The position numbers and the translations under genes are program-made. Below, piece after piece: positions 1-4,928 of a DNA stretch of 5,254 nucleotides (positions are counted from its first letter, which is position 1; each line of letters starts with the position of its first letter). The DNA is from an uncultured Campylobacter sp. (GTDB lineage: Bacteria > Campylobacterota > Campylobacteria > Campylobacterales > Campylobacteraceae), in the NCBI RefSeq assembly GCF_937996225.1, contig NZ_CALKTC010000066.1, positions 1-5,254 of the forward strand, read 5' to 3'. The notes beneath the pieces were generated by a model. That model was given only the letters and a program-made list of their open reading frames with translations. It was not told the DNA's origin and made no database searches.

Positions 1-395
1 ACGAGATCGAAATTCTAATGCCTAAGCGCACGCAAACTAGGCAAAAAAGCAAGGAAAAAAATAGCGAATACGTAGCGAACTTTTATCTAGGAGATTTTAA
101 AATCAGCGTCGGGAAAAACGAAAAAGGCAATGAGTTCTTACTAAAAAATAGCTCCAAATCCGACTATTGGTTTCATCTTAAGGACATTCCAAGTGCACAC
201 GTCATCGTAAAGACAAATAAGCAAAGTCTAAGCGAAGAGGTGATCGAATTCGCCGCTAAAATTTGCGTGAGCTTCAGTGCAAGCGGCAGCGGAAAATATC
301 TCGTCGATTACACCAAACGTCAAAATGTCAAAATCAACGAAGGTGCTTTCGTAAACTACGTAAATTTTAAAACAATCAGCGTTTTAAAGCCGTAA
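1..395 (+). CDS. NFACT-family (RqcH/FbpA-like) protein, C-terminal part, 5' end outside the window
   Basis: This is the 3' end of a larger gene. The frame is open to the left edge (first whole codon at base 3, reading E-I-E-I-L before the Met at 18), so that Met is internal. About 130 residues are visible. The segment DYWFHLKDIPSAHV (bases 162-203) is the hallmark of the NFACT-R (DUF814) domain. The C-terminal 'SASGSGKYLVDYTKRQNV' and 'GAFVNYVNFKTI' segments also fit the end of that domain. Known of the family: NFACT proteins such as B. subtilis RqcH bind stalled 50S subunits and add C-terminal alanine tails in ribosome quality control; older annotations call them fibronectin/fibrinogen-binding proteins. 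From memory, C. jejuni has such a gene just upstream of cdsA and dxr, which supports the call. The N-terminal NFACT-N and coiled-coil regions cannot be checked here. The gene ends at TAA, 49 bases before cdsA. Confidence 0.85.
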   Translation, partial: EIEILMPKRTQTRQKSKEKNSEYVANFYLGDFKISVGKNEKGNEFLLKNSSKSDYWFHLKDIPSAHVIVKTNKQSLSEEVIEFAAKICVSFSASGSGKYLVDYTKRQNVKINEGAFVNYVNFKTISVLKP

Positions 396-410
396 TAAGC
401 GAGCTTGCGA

Positions 411-416
411 TATAAT
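411..416 (+). promoter_or_regulatory. Probable sigma-70 -10 box ahead of cdsA
   Basis: A perfect TATAAT lies in the 49-base gap between the NFACT stop and the cdsA start, 28 bases upstream of the ATG. No recognisable -35 hexamer sits 16-18 bases further upstream, which is usual for Campylobacter housekeeping promoters, where the -10 box dominates. It suggests that cdsA-dxr can be transcribed independently of the NFACT gene. This is judged from the motif alone. Confidence 0.5.
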
Positions 417-444
417 TGCTCAAAATAAATTCCAAGGAAATTCT

Positions 445-1209
445 ATGAAGCAAAGAATAATCACGGCGAGCATTTTACTCGCTGTATTTTTGGCTCTAAT
501 TCTCATAAACGCTAGGTGGCTAAATTTCGCCGTATTTGCGCTGATACTCGTGCTTGCGTTTTTTGAAAGCCTCAAGTTATGGGGTCTAGAGGAAACTAGC
601 AAAAAGTGGCTCGCGCTGGCGATCGCATTTTTTGCGCTGCTACCATTTACGCAGACCGACGAACCTTTCGTCTCAGCGCTAAAAGTTAGCATCCTGATGA
701 TCCTATGCGTCGCCTCTGTCGTAGCCTTTACCAAAGGCCCTAGCCTAAAGATCACGCTTCCTTTCATCTATCCCGTTGCGCCGATATTTTTTATGTGGGC
801 GGCTTACGATGATTTCGGGGAAGTTTTTCACTTCGTTTGGCTGATCTTCATTATCGTAGCTAGCGATAGCGGCGCGTATTTTATCGGTAGAGCCTTTGGC
901 AAAACTCCGCTAAGCGCTAGCTCACCGAATAAAACCGTAGAAGGCGTACTAGGTGGTCTTGCGCTCGCGCTTATCGTTAGCCTCATTTATGCGCGCATCT
1001 TTACCAATATGCCGCCGCTTGAAATTTTAGGAAAAACCATCATCATAGCAATTTTTGGCGTGTTCGGCGATCTGTTCGAGAGCTACCTAAAGCGCGCAGC
1101 GGGTCTTAAAGATAGCGGCGCGCTCTTTCCCGGACACGGCGGGATTTTAGACCGCATCGACGGCTATATGTTCGGCGCGATCGCGATGGCGATAGTCTAT
1201 TCATGGTAG
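445..1209 (+). CDS. cdsA: Phosphatidate cytidylyltransferase (CDP-diglyceride synthase)
   Basis: This inner-membrane enzyme makes CDP-diacylglycerol from phosphatidic acid and CTP, the branch point for phosphatidylethanolamine, phosphatidylglycerol and cardiolipin. The 254-residue product has hydrophobic segments along its length (roughly 7-22, 25-43, 56-67, 78-96, 102-120, 128-140, 168-185, 196-210 and 240-252), as the family does. The C-terminal signature is complete: S213, K216-R217, G220, K222-D223, G225, P229-G-H-G-G233, D236-R237 and D239-G240, matching the S-x-x-K-R-x4-K-D...HGG-x-x-D-R-x-D pattern. The upstream family block SDSGAYFIG (140-148) and SPNKTVEG (160-167) is also present. 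The ATG at 445 is supported by AAGGAAA at 434-440, with 4 bases between them. The size is close to other Campylobacter CdsA proteins. The last codons overlap the start of dxr by 7 bases, so the two genes form an operon. Confidence 0.96.
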   Translation: MKQRIITASILLAVFLALILINARWLNFAVFALILVLAFFESLKLWGLEETSKKWLALAIAFFALLPFTQTDEPFVSALKVSILMILCVASVVAFTKGPSLKITLPFIYPVAPIFFMWAAYDDFGEVFHFVWLIFIIVASDSGAYFIGRAFGKTPLSASSPNKTVEGVLGGLALALIVSLIYARIFTNMPPLEILGKTIIIAIFGVFGDLFESYLKRAAGLKDSGALFPGHGGILDRIDGYMFGAIAMAIVYSW

Positions 1210-2303
1210 TTTTAGGCTCTACGGGCTCTATCGGCACAAACACCCTAGACGTGGCCGCGCGCAGCGGCAGTATGATCGAAGCGCTTAGCTGCGGGCGCAA
1301 TATCAAGCTTTTAAACGAACAGATCGCAAAATTTCACCCTCGTCTCGTCTGTATCGCGGATGCGCAGCAAAAAAGCGAGGTAGATCACGAGCGCGTATTT
1401 TGCGGCGCGGATGGAATTTTGCAGATGCTTGCGGAGTGCAAAAGCACGACCGTGGTAAACGCTCTTGTAGGCTTTGCGGGTATGATGCCCAGCTTAAAGA
1501 TCCAAGAGCTCGGCAAAAGGCTCTGTCTAGCCAACAAAGAAAGCCTGGTCGTCGGCGGGAAATTTCTGCAAACGGATAAAATTTTCCCGATCGACAGCGA
1601 GCATTTCGGGCTGAAATTTCTACTTAGCAATGCCAAAATCCCCGTTTCTCGCCTAATCATCACGGCTAGCGGCGGCGCGTTTTACGACGTGCCGTTAACG
1701 CAGCTGGGCTCGCTCACGCCGCAAAACGCCCTCAAACACCCCAACTGGAAGATGGGCGCAAAGATCACGATCGACAGCGCCACGATGGCGAATAAACTCT
1801 TTGAGGTGATCGAGGCGTTTTGGCTCTATGGCACGCGTAAGATCGATGCACTTATCGAGCGCACCTCGCAGATCCACGCGCTAGTCGAATTCGCAGACGG
1901 CTCTACGACGGCGCACATTAGCAGGGCCGATATGCGCCTAGCCATCGCGCACGCGATGTTTAGCGGCGACGTACGGGAGCAGATCACCGCACCCGTGGAT
2001 CTGTGCACTCTGCGACCGATAGAGCTTAAGCCGATCGACGAGATGAAATTTCAAATCTTTACCCTCAAAGACGCGCTGCTAGCAAACCCTGATCTCGGTG
2101 TCGTCATCAACGCCGCAAACGAAGCGGGCGTAAATGCGTTTTTGCAGCAGCGCTGCCGCTTCACCGACATTGCGCGCGTCGTGCTAAAGTGCGCGGAGAA
2201 ATTTAACTCGCCTAGCGTGACGGATGTGGACGCGCTTGCGGCGGTGGACGCGAGCGTGCGAGCGTATGCAAACGAACTGCTGAAATTTAACGGGGAGCTT
2301 TAA
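1203..2303 (+). CDS. dxr: 1-deoxy-D-xylulose 5-phosphate reductoisomerase
   Basis: Dxr converts DXP to 2-C-methyl-D-erythritol 4-phosphate with NADPH and a divalent metal; it is the first committed step of the MEP isoprenoid pathway and is cytoplasmic. The 366-residue product begins with the NADPH loop GSTGSIG (5-11) and has ANKESLVVGG (110-119). The metal ligands are D131 and E133 in PIDSEH plus E201, equivalent by alignment to E. coli D150, E152 and E231. TASGGAF (154-160) and the strongly conserved block HPNWKMGAKITIDSAT (179-194) with NK at 197-198 follow. Length fits the short epsilonproteobacterial forms. The start ATG lies inside the cdsA end (TCATGGTAG), and placing GSTGSIG five residues from the N-terminus is normal for the family. 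No good Shine-Dalgarno precedes it, so translation probably depends on ribosomes finishing cdsA. Confidence 0.96.
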   Translation: MVVLGSTGSIGTNTLDVAARSGSMIEALSCGRNIKLLNEQIAKFHPRLVCIADAQQKSEVDHERVFCGADGILQMLAECKSTTVVNALVGFAGMMPSLKIQELGKRLCLANKESLVVGGKFLQTDKIFPIDSEHFGLKFLLSNAKIPVSRLIITASGGAFYDVPLTQLGSLTPQNALKHPNWKMGAKITIDSATMANKLFEVIEAFWLYGTRKIDALIERTSQIHALVEFADGSTTAHISRADMRLAIAHAMFSGDVREQITAPVDLCTLRPIELKPIDEMKFQIFTLKDALLANPDLGVVINAANEAGVNAFLQQRCRFTDIARVVLKCAEKFNSPSVTDVDALAAVDASVRAYANELLKFNGEL

Positions 2304-2313
2304 GCCTAGCTTT

Positions 2314-2344
2314 GCCTGCTTAAATTTAAATGTTAAATTTAGGC
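2314..2344 (+). terminator. AT-rich stem-loop after dxr, possible weak terminator
   Basis: Eleven bases after the dxr stop, TAAATTTAA (2321-2329) pairs perfectly with TTAAATTTA (2333-2341) around a 3-base loop. GCC at 2314-2316 can pair with GGC at 2342-2344 across a 4-base bulge. The sequence after the stem (TATCTT) is not a real T-tract, so termination is uncertain. The structure may only be an mRNA 3'-end hairpin, or a by-product of AAATTT-rich spacer sequence. Confidence 0.35.
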
Positions 2345-2369
2345 TATCTTGCCGCAAGTGGTAAAATTT

Positions 2370-2374
2370 AGGAT
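2370..2374 (+). promoter_or_regulatory. Ribosome binding site that supports a TTG start
   Basis: AGGAT lies 6 bases before the TTG at 2381. An in-frame TAG at 2369-2371 overlaps this site, so translation cannot begin further upstream. TTG is therefore the first possible start in this frame. Confidence 0.6.
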
Positions 2375-2380
2375 CAAAAA

Positions 2381-3331
2381 TTGTTAGACGTACAAACTAT
2401 CGTAAATTTGGAAAAAGAGCGCCGCAAGCTGCTGCAAAGCCGCATAAAATGGAAAATAATAAGCCTGCTTAAAGCCTGCGCGATATTTATCCCTGCGGTT
2501 TTCCTAATGAGGTATATGGCTAGCGAAGAGGGTACGCCTTTGGGGATGCCGTATCTTTTATTTGGTCTGGGCATAGCGCTATATTTTACTTATAAGCTAT
2601 TTTACGAAAAAACCTACAAAGTCAAAACGCGAGAATTCGCGCTGCAATACAAAGCCCTCTACATAGCACCCTACGTCGAAAGTCTAGGATACAAATACAA
2701 CAGATTCGGCGCCGTAACTCAAGAGCAAGATATCCTGCAAAGCGGGCTTTTTAATCAATATGCAAATTCCGGCGGAGATGATTTGATATATGGAAACATA
2801 GACGGCGTGGATTTTAGCTTCTGCGATATTTGGATGTCTAAAGAGACTATAGATGATAGCTTTTTCACTTTGATTTATGAAAAGAAGGAAACGGAGATAT
2901 TTCAAGGCCTTTTTTTCGCAGCCGATTTTCATAAAAAGATCAGATCCGACGTTTTTATTCTTCCAAGACAAATAAAGCTACCGCACAGCGTCTTGGAAAG
3001 CGGTGCAAAATTTTGCAATATGGATAACGCGAAATTTAATAGATCTTTTGCGGTATATACAAAAGACGCGGTCGCCGCAGCGTATGTACTCACGCCCGTG
3101 CTGATGGAGAAAATTTTATTTTTAAAAACGCTTGTGAAATCGGAGATCGCGCTTAGTTTCAGAAAAAGCAAAATTTATATAAAAATCCCCCGCGGATACG
3201 ATAGCTTCGAGCCCGATCTAAGTAAGCCGATACGCGGTGATAAGCTCGCGAGCAAGATACAAATCGATCTGGACGCGATGCTGCAAATCGTAAAAATTCT
3301 AAAGTTGAATGAAAAAATTTGGACGTCTTAA
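2381..3331 (+). CDS. DUF3137-family membrane-anchored protein, function unknown
   Basis: The 316-residue product has a charged N-terminus (1-23) and two likely membrane helices (about 24-43 and 56-73) separated by a short polar loop. A soluble domain of about 240 residues follows. That domain has the pattern I associate with Pfam DUF3137: SGLF (121-124), a GDDLIYGNIDGVDFSFCDI stretch (132-150), FQGLFFAADFHKK (174-186), FNRSFAVYTKD (219-229) and YVLTPVLMEKIL (235-246). No catalytic motif is evident, and no function is established for the family as far as I know. Start choice: TTG at 2381, backed by AGGAT at 2370 and an in-frame stop just upstream. The first internal Met (residue 43) would remove helix 1. 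The gene lies 77 bases after dxr in the same direction, but the hairpin between them suggests it may not belong to the cdsA-dxr operon. Family call from memory of the pattern, not a search. Confidence 0.75.
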   Translation: MLDVQTIVNLEKERRKLLQSRIKWKIISLLKACAIFIPAVFLMRYMASEEGTPLGMPYLLFGLGIALYFTYKLFYEKTYKVKTREFALQYKALYIAPYVESLGYKYNRFGAVTQEQDILQSGLFNQYANSGGDDLIYGNIDGVDFSFCDIWMSKETIDDSFFTLIYEKKETEIFQGLFFAADFHKKIRSDVFILPRQIKLPHSVLESGAKFCNMDNAKFNRSFAVYTKDAVAAAYVLTPVLMEKILFLKTLVKSEIALSFRKSKIYIKIPRGYDSFEPDLSKPIRGDKLASKIQIDLDAMLQIVKILKLNEKIWTS

Positions 3332-3456
3332 CGGGCGCAAGGCGGAGCGAGACAAGCGGGGCAAAATGAGGTAAGGTGTGGCGAACAAACGGAGCGTGCA
3401 GCTCGCGCAAGGAGCCGTAAAATGTGGCGACATCCAAGCGGGGCGTGCCATATCTG

Positions 3457-3470
3457 GCGTAAATTTACGC
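3457..3470. repeat. 14-base perfect palindrome
   Basis: GCGTAAATTTACGC equals its own reverse complement. It lies at the junction between the GC-rich and the AAATTTT-type halves of the repeat spacer. It could be a protein-binding site or just a joined pair of the AAATTTACG words common in this spacer. Nothing nearby decides between these. Confidence 0.55.
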
Positions 3471-3556
3471 TGTGCCGCGAGTTCGCGCCATTAAATTTTA
3501 CGCGGATTTTGGAAAGATCATGAAATTTTGCGCGAGATTTCGGCATGGGGATTTTG

Positions 3557-3599
3557 GCAAAATCGTGAAATTTTACGTAGAATTTCGATGCGATTTTGC
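3557..3599. repeat. Nested inverted repeat able to form a 15-bp interrupted hairpin
   Basis: GCAAAATCG (3557-3565) is the exact reverse complement of CGATTTTGC (3591-3599). Inside it, GAAATT (3567-3572) is matched by AATTTC (3581-3586) around an 8-base loop, with 1 and 4 unpaired bases between the two stems. The first arm also takes part in a tight competing inverted repeat, GATTTT/AAAATC (3550-3564). No T-run follows, so it is not a canonical intrinsic terminator. It overlaps the 45-base repeat units. Confidence 0.55.
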
Positions 3600-3657
3600 G
3601 TCGCGGCGAAATCTTGTATAGAATTTCGGCGGAATTTTACGAAAAATTAAAATTTGC

Positions 3658-3686
3658 TTGCTATTGAGAGATTTTTTTGATATACT
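3658..3686 (+). promoter_or_regulatory. Promoter of the tRNA-Val gene
   Basis: TATACT at 3681-3686 is a good -10 box, with a T-run (3672-3678) just before it as often seen in Campylobacter promoters. TTGCTA at 3658-3663 sits 17 bases upstream and can serve as a -35 (4 of 6 matches to TTGACA). The mature tRNA begins 13 bases after the -10 box, leaving a very short 5' leader for RNase P. Confidence 0.6.
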
Positions 3687-3699
3687 GCCGTTTCTTTTT

Positions 3700-3775
3700 G
3701 GCCCCGTAACTCAGTTGGTAGAGTGTCACCTTGACATGGTGGAAGTCGTTGGTTCGAGTCCAATCGGGACCACCA
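3700..3775 (+). tRNA. tRNA-Val (anticodon GAC)
   Basis: A full 76-base cloverleaf can be drawn. The acceptor arms are GGCCCCG and CGGGACC, with discriminator A and an encoded CCA. The D stem is ACTC/GAGT around an 8-base loop containing GG. The anticodon stem is TCACC/GGTGG (one G-U pair) with loop TTGACAT, so the anticodon is GAC (3733-3735), reading GUC and GUU valine codons. The variable loop is AAGTC, and the T stem GTTGG/CCAAT (one G-U pair) closes the TTCGAGT loop. The oddity is an apparent C3-A70 mismatch in the acceptor stem; GGTCCCG would pair fully. The A10-T25 pair in the D stem is compensated. The other stems and invariant bases look functional, so I call it a gene rather than a pseudogene. 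No second copy of the 3' end, as an integration site might leave, is seen downstream. Confidence 0.93.
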
Positions 3776-3868
3776 CTTAATCTATTTTTAAGTTTCAATC
3801 ACTTCATTTTTGCGCACAACACTTATCTTAAATTTAGTTATTCCGACCCCTTTCATTTTTATTTTAGA

Positions 3869-3874
3869 TATAAT
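3869..3874 (+). promoter_or_regulatory. Probable -10 box of the downstream immunity-like cluster
   Basis: TATAAT in the context TTTTAGATATAAT, within a T-rich stretch, is a textbook Campylobacter sigma-70 -10 box. No -35 is evident. Transcription would begin near 3881 and give a leader of about 80 bases before the ATG at 3965. That leader contains the stem-loop described separately. Confidence 0.6.
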
Positions 3875-3893
3875 TTTTCCAAAATAATACGAG

Positions 3894-3936
3894 ATCGATT
3901 AGCCGATCGATGAGGTAAATTCTATCGGCAATCGAT
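3894..3936 (+). promoter_or_regulatory. Bulged 13-bp stem-loop in the 5' leader, possible regulatory RNA or operator
   Basis: ATCGATTAGCCGAT (3894-3907) pairs with ATCGGCAATCGAT (3924-3936) in 13 Watson-Crick pairs with only A3901 unpaired. The loop is 16 bases. It lies between the -10 box and the Shine-Dalgarno at 3946-3952. No T-tract follows, so it is not a simple terminator. The GCCGAT of the 5' arm can alternatively pair with a second ATCGGC at 3954-3959, between the Shine-Dalgarno and the start codon. It could act on the mRNA or as a DNA operator; which one is not decidable here. Confidence 0.5.
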
Positions 3937-3945
3937 TAAATTTAG

Positions 3946-3963
3946 AAAGGAGTATCGGCGATA
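3946..3963 (+). promoter_or_regulatory. Strong ribosome binding site with unusually long, palindromic spacer
   Basis: AAAGGAG (3946-3952) is a strong Shine-Dalgarno, but it lies 12 bases from the ATG at 3965, longer than usual. The spacer holds TATCGGCGATA, which could fold as a 4-bp stem with a GGC loop and shorten the effective distance. No in-frame alternative start lies closer. Confidence 0.45.
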
Positions 3964-3964
3964 T

Positions 3965-4225
3965 ATGGGACAGTATGTTATAAAAACCTTAGACTACTGC
4001 GCAGAAAAGGGGCTACAGCTACAATGGGAAAAGGACTTCGCGATCTCCGTCAATGCTCTCGAAAACGAAGTTACTATAAGGGCGAATAAAAGCGGGCTTA
4101 TATCTCTTGCCAGGCATTTGCTTACTTTAGCGCAAGATTCCGTGCCGAAACATTCGCATATACATCTGGATGAATATAATTCGCTTGAGGAGGGCTCGGC
4201 GGAACTTATATTGGAGAAAATATGA
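3965..4225 (+). CDS. Small Imm32-like protein, putative immunity protein
   Basis: The 86-residue product has no signal peptide or membrane segment and is probably cytoplasmic. Its core is a strand (EVTIRA, 35-40), a helix of the form NKSGLISLARHLLTLAQ (41-57), the motif HSHIHLDEYNSLEEGS (63-78) and a closing strand (AELILEKI, 79-86). This layout, including the H-x-H-L-D motif, resembles proteins I remember as Imm32-type immunity proteins of polymorphic toxin systems. That is a memory-based family call, and no toxin is visible in the window. The ATG at 3965 is the only sensible start, with AAAGGAG upstream at a long spacing. Its promoter and a structured leader lie just before it. The TGA stop overlaps the ATG of a 30-codon ORF (ATGA), and a related two-copy protein follows at 4345, so the genes likely form one transcription unit. 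Confidence 0.75.
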   Translation: MGQYVIKTLDYCAEKGLQLQWEKDFAISVNALENEVTIRANKSGLISLARHLLTLAQDSVPKHSHIHLDEYNSLEEGSAELILEKI

Positions 4226-4314
4226 ACATAAATAGCATCAATGTAGATGGAAAAAGTTATTATCCTCCGCAATCAAAGGGATTGGGATCATACTTGACGG
4301 CGCTCGATGAATAA
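4222..4314 (+). CDS. 30-residue ORF, ATGA-coupled to the Imm32-like gene
   Basis: The ATG overlaps the preceding stop in an ATGA junction and has GGAG at 4213-4216 five bases upstream, both signs of real translation. The product starts MNINSINVDGKSYYPP and ends GSYLTALDE, is soluble, and matches no family I know. It ends at TAA (4312-4314) and is in the same frame as the GTG-started gene 30 bases downstream. It could be a genuine small protein, a coupling ORF, or the remaining N-terminus of a decayed gene. Confidence 0.4.
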   Translation: MNINSINVDGKSYYPPQSKGLGSYLTALDE

Positions 4315-4327
4315 CGGCGTAGTGCGC

Positions 4328-4335
4328 AAAAGGAG
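4328..4335 (+). promoter_or_regulatory. Ribosome binding site that supports a GTG start
   Basis: AAAAGGAG lies 9 bases before the GTG at 4345. The first in-frame ATG (residue 20) has no comparable site, so GTG is preferred. Confidence 0.6.
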
Positions 4336-4344
4336 AATAAATCA

Positions 4345-4863
4345 GTGCTACCGAATAAAATTTATATAAAAGACGATCCTCTAACTATCGATGAGGAACT
4401 TATGGGGCATGAGTATCATAAATTAGATATTAAAATTCTAGAGGACAAAAAGCTTGTAGTATTAGGCTTTACTACGAATTTGGCTATGTATTATTTCGCA
4501 AAAAACATTTTAACATCATCGTATAATGAAAGGGTCTCATACCTAGAACTTTTCCCTTATGAATATTGGGCGGGAGGAGCGCGATTTGCAAAAAATAGCG
4601 CTCAATTATGTATAGATATAAAGGAATTTATTAAAATAGACGAAGCGGAGTGCTGCATAGCGGACGATATGGACAGGTATAAATTTGAGCTGGATTTTAA
4701 AACATTCTACCAAAGCGTTACATTTTATTTCCCTAGTACGAAGGATTATATAAATTTCGCTAAATATCTGCTAAGTATGAGTATCTACAATAGAAAAAAT
4801 AGGGTAAAATTTTATAGCGAAGATTATACGTTGATTTTACAATATTGCAGGTTTGTTATATGA
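4345..4863 (+). CDS. Hypothetical protein with two tandem Imm32-like units
   Basis: The 172-residue product matches no named family directly, but it appears to be internally duplicated. Unit 1 has a strand (KLVVLG, 36-41), a helix with FAKNILTSS (51-59), SYLELFPYEY (65-74) and a closing strand (QLCIDI, 87-92). Unit 2 has a strand (SVTFYF, 124-129), a helix with FAKYLLSMS (138-146), VKFYSEDY (154-161) and a closing strand (YCRFVI, 167-172). The FAK motifs are 87 residues apart, and both align with LARHLLTLA of the 86-residue protein encoded upstream. The total length is exactly twice that protein. The histidines of the HxHLD motif are not kept in either unit. No signal peptide or membrane helix is seen. 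The GTG start follows AAAAGGAG. The stop overlaps an ATG (ATGA). I infer a fused, diverged duplicate, perhaps an immunity protein; the function is unproven. Confidence 0.72.
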   Translation: MLPNKIYIKDDPLTIDEELMGHEYHKLDIKILEDKKLVVLGFTTNLAMYYFAKNILTSSYNERVSYLELFPYEYWAGGARFAKNSAQLCIDIKEFIKIDEAECCIADDMDRYKFELDFKTFYQSVTFYFPSTKDYINFAKYLLSMSIYNRKNRVKFYSEDYTLILQYCRFVI

Positions 4864-4916
4864 GAAATTTAAAACGATCAAGAATAGAATTTATCTCTCA
4901 GAAAGCCCAAATTTAA
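4860..4916 (+). CDS. 18-residue micro-ORF overlapping the preceding stop
   Basis: Its ATG overlaps the TGA of the 172-residue protein (ATGA). It encodes MRNLKRSRIEFISQKAQI and stops at TAA (4914-4916). The upstream Shine-Dalgarno is weak (GCAGG near 4846). The peptide is basic and unrecognised. It may be a chance ORF or a remnant. It is listed because the same ATGA arrangement occurs after the 86-residue gene. Confidence 0.2.
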   Translation: MRNLKRSRIEFISQKAQI

Positions 4917-4928
4917 GGATCGGACGGT

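Larger units (their letters stand above)
3332..3650. repeat. Gene-free spacer of degenerate short repeats
   Basis: No convincing gene lies in this roughly 320-base stretch. The first half is GC-rich with recurring words: GCGCAAGG at 3335 and 3405, AAGCGGGGC at 3354 and 3436, and TGTGGCGA at 3377 and 3423. The last pair are 46 bases apart and each is followed by a GG(A/G)GCGTGC word. The second half has imperfect repeats built on TGAAATTTT(G/A)CG...ATTTCG...ATTTTG, with clear copies starting at 3521 and 3566 (45 bases apart). A weaker copy starts at 3492, and fragments run to about 3650. Reading frames through the region give no recognisable domain. It may be decayed intergenic repeat sequence of a kind I associate with higher-GC Campylobacter genomes. 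Confidence 0.6.

Noticed and set aside
420..767. Minus-strand ORF across the start of cdsA
   Set aside because: It is antisense to the well-supported cdsA gene and its product has no recognisable features.
2362..2367. TAAAAT as a -10 box for the DUF3137 gene
   Set aside because: Transcription would start at about 2374, inside or after the Shine-Dalgarno at 2370-2374, leaving no ribosome binding site on the mRNA.
3159..3546. Two overlapping minus-strand ORFs (3159-3437 and 3328-3546)
   Set aside because: They cover the end of the DUF3137 gene and the repeat spacer, are rich in Arg, Ala and Cys as expected from translated repeats, and show no domain or convincing ribosome binding site.
3492..3650. 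Possible CRISPR array in the repeat spacer
   Set aside because: The units are too divergent, share sequence along their whole length rather than alternating constant repeats with unique spacers, and there are no cas genes nearby.
3775..3793. Possible tRNA terminator ACTTAA/TTAAGT
   Set aside because: The stem is six bases, nearly all A-T, uses the A of the tRNA's CCA end, and is not followed by a T-tract.
3731..3913. 60-codon + strand ORF starting inside the tRNA
   Set aside because: Its first residues (MTWWKSLVRVQSGP) are the usual spurious translation of a tRNA anticodon and T arm; the rest has no coding character and crosses a promoter.
3994..4272. Minus-strand ORF across the 86-residue gene
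   Set aside because: It is antisense to a gene with promoter, Shine-Dalgarno and family-like motifs; the translated product has no recognisable pattern.
4885..4890. TAGAAT as a -10 box for the membrane protein gene
   Set aside because: It lies inside AT-rich sequence with no supporting context, and the tight packing of the genes favours a shared transcript.
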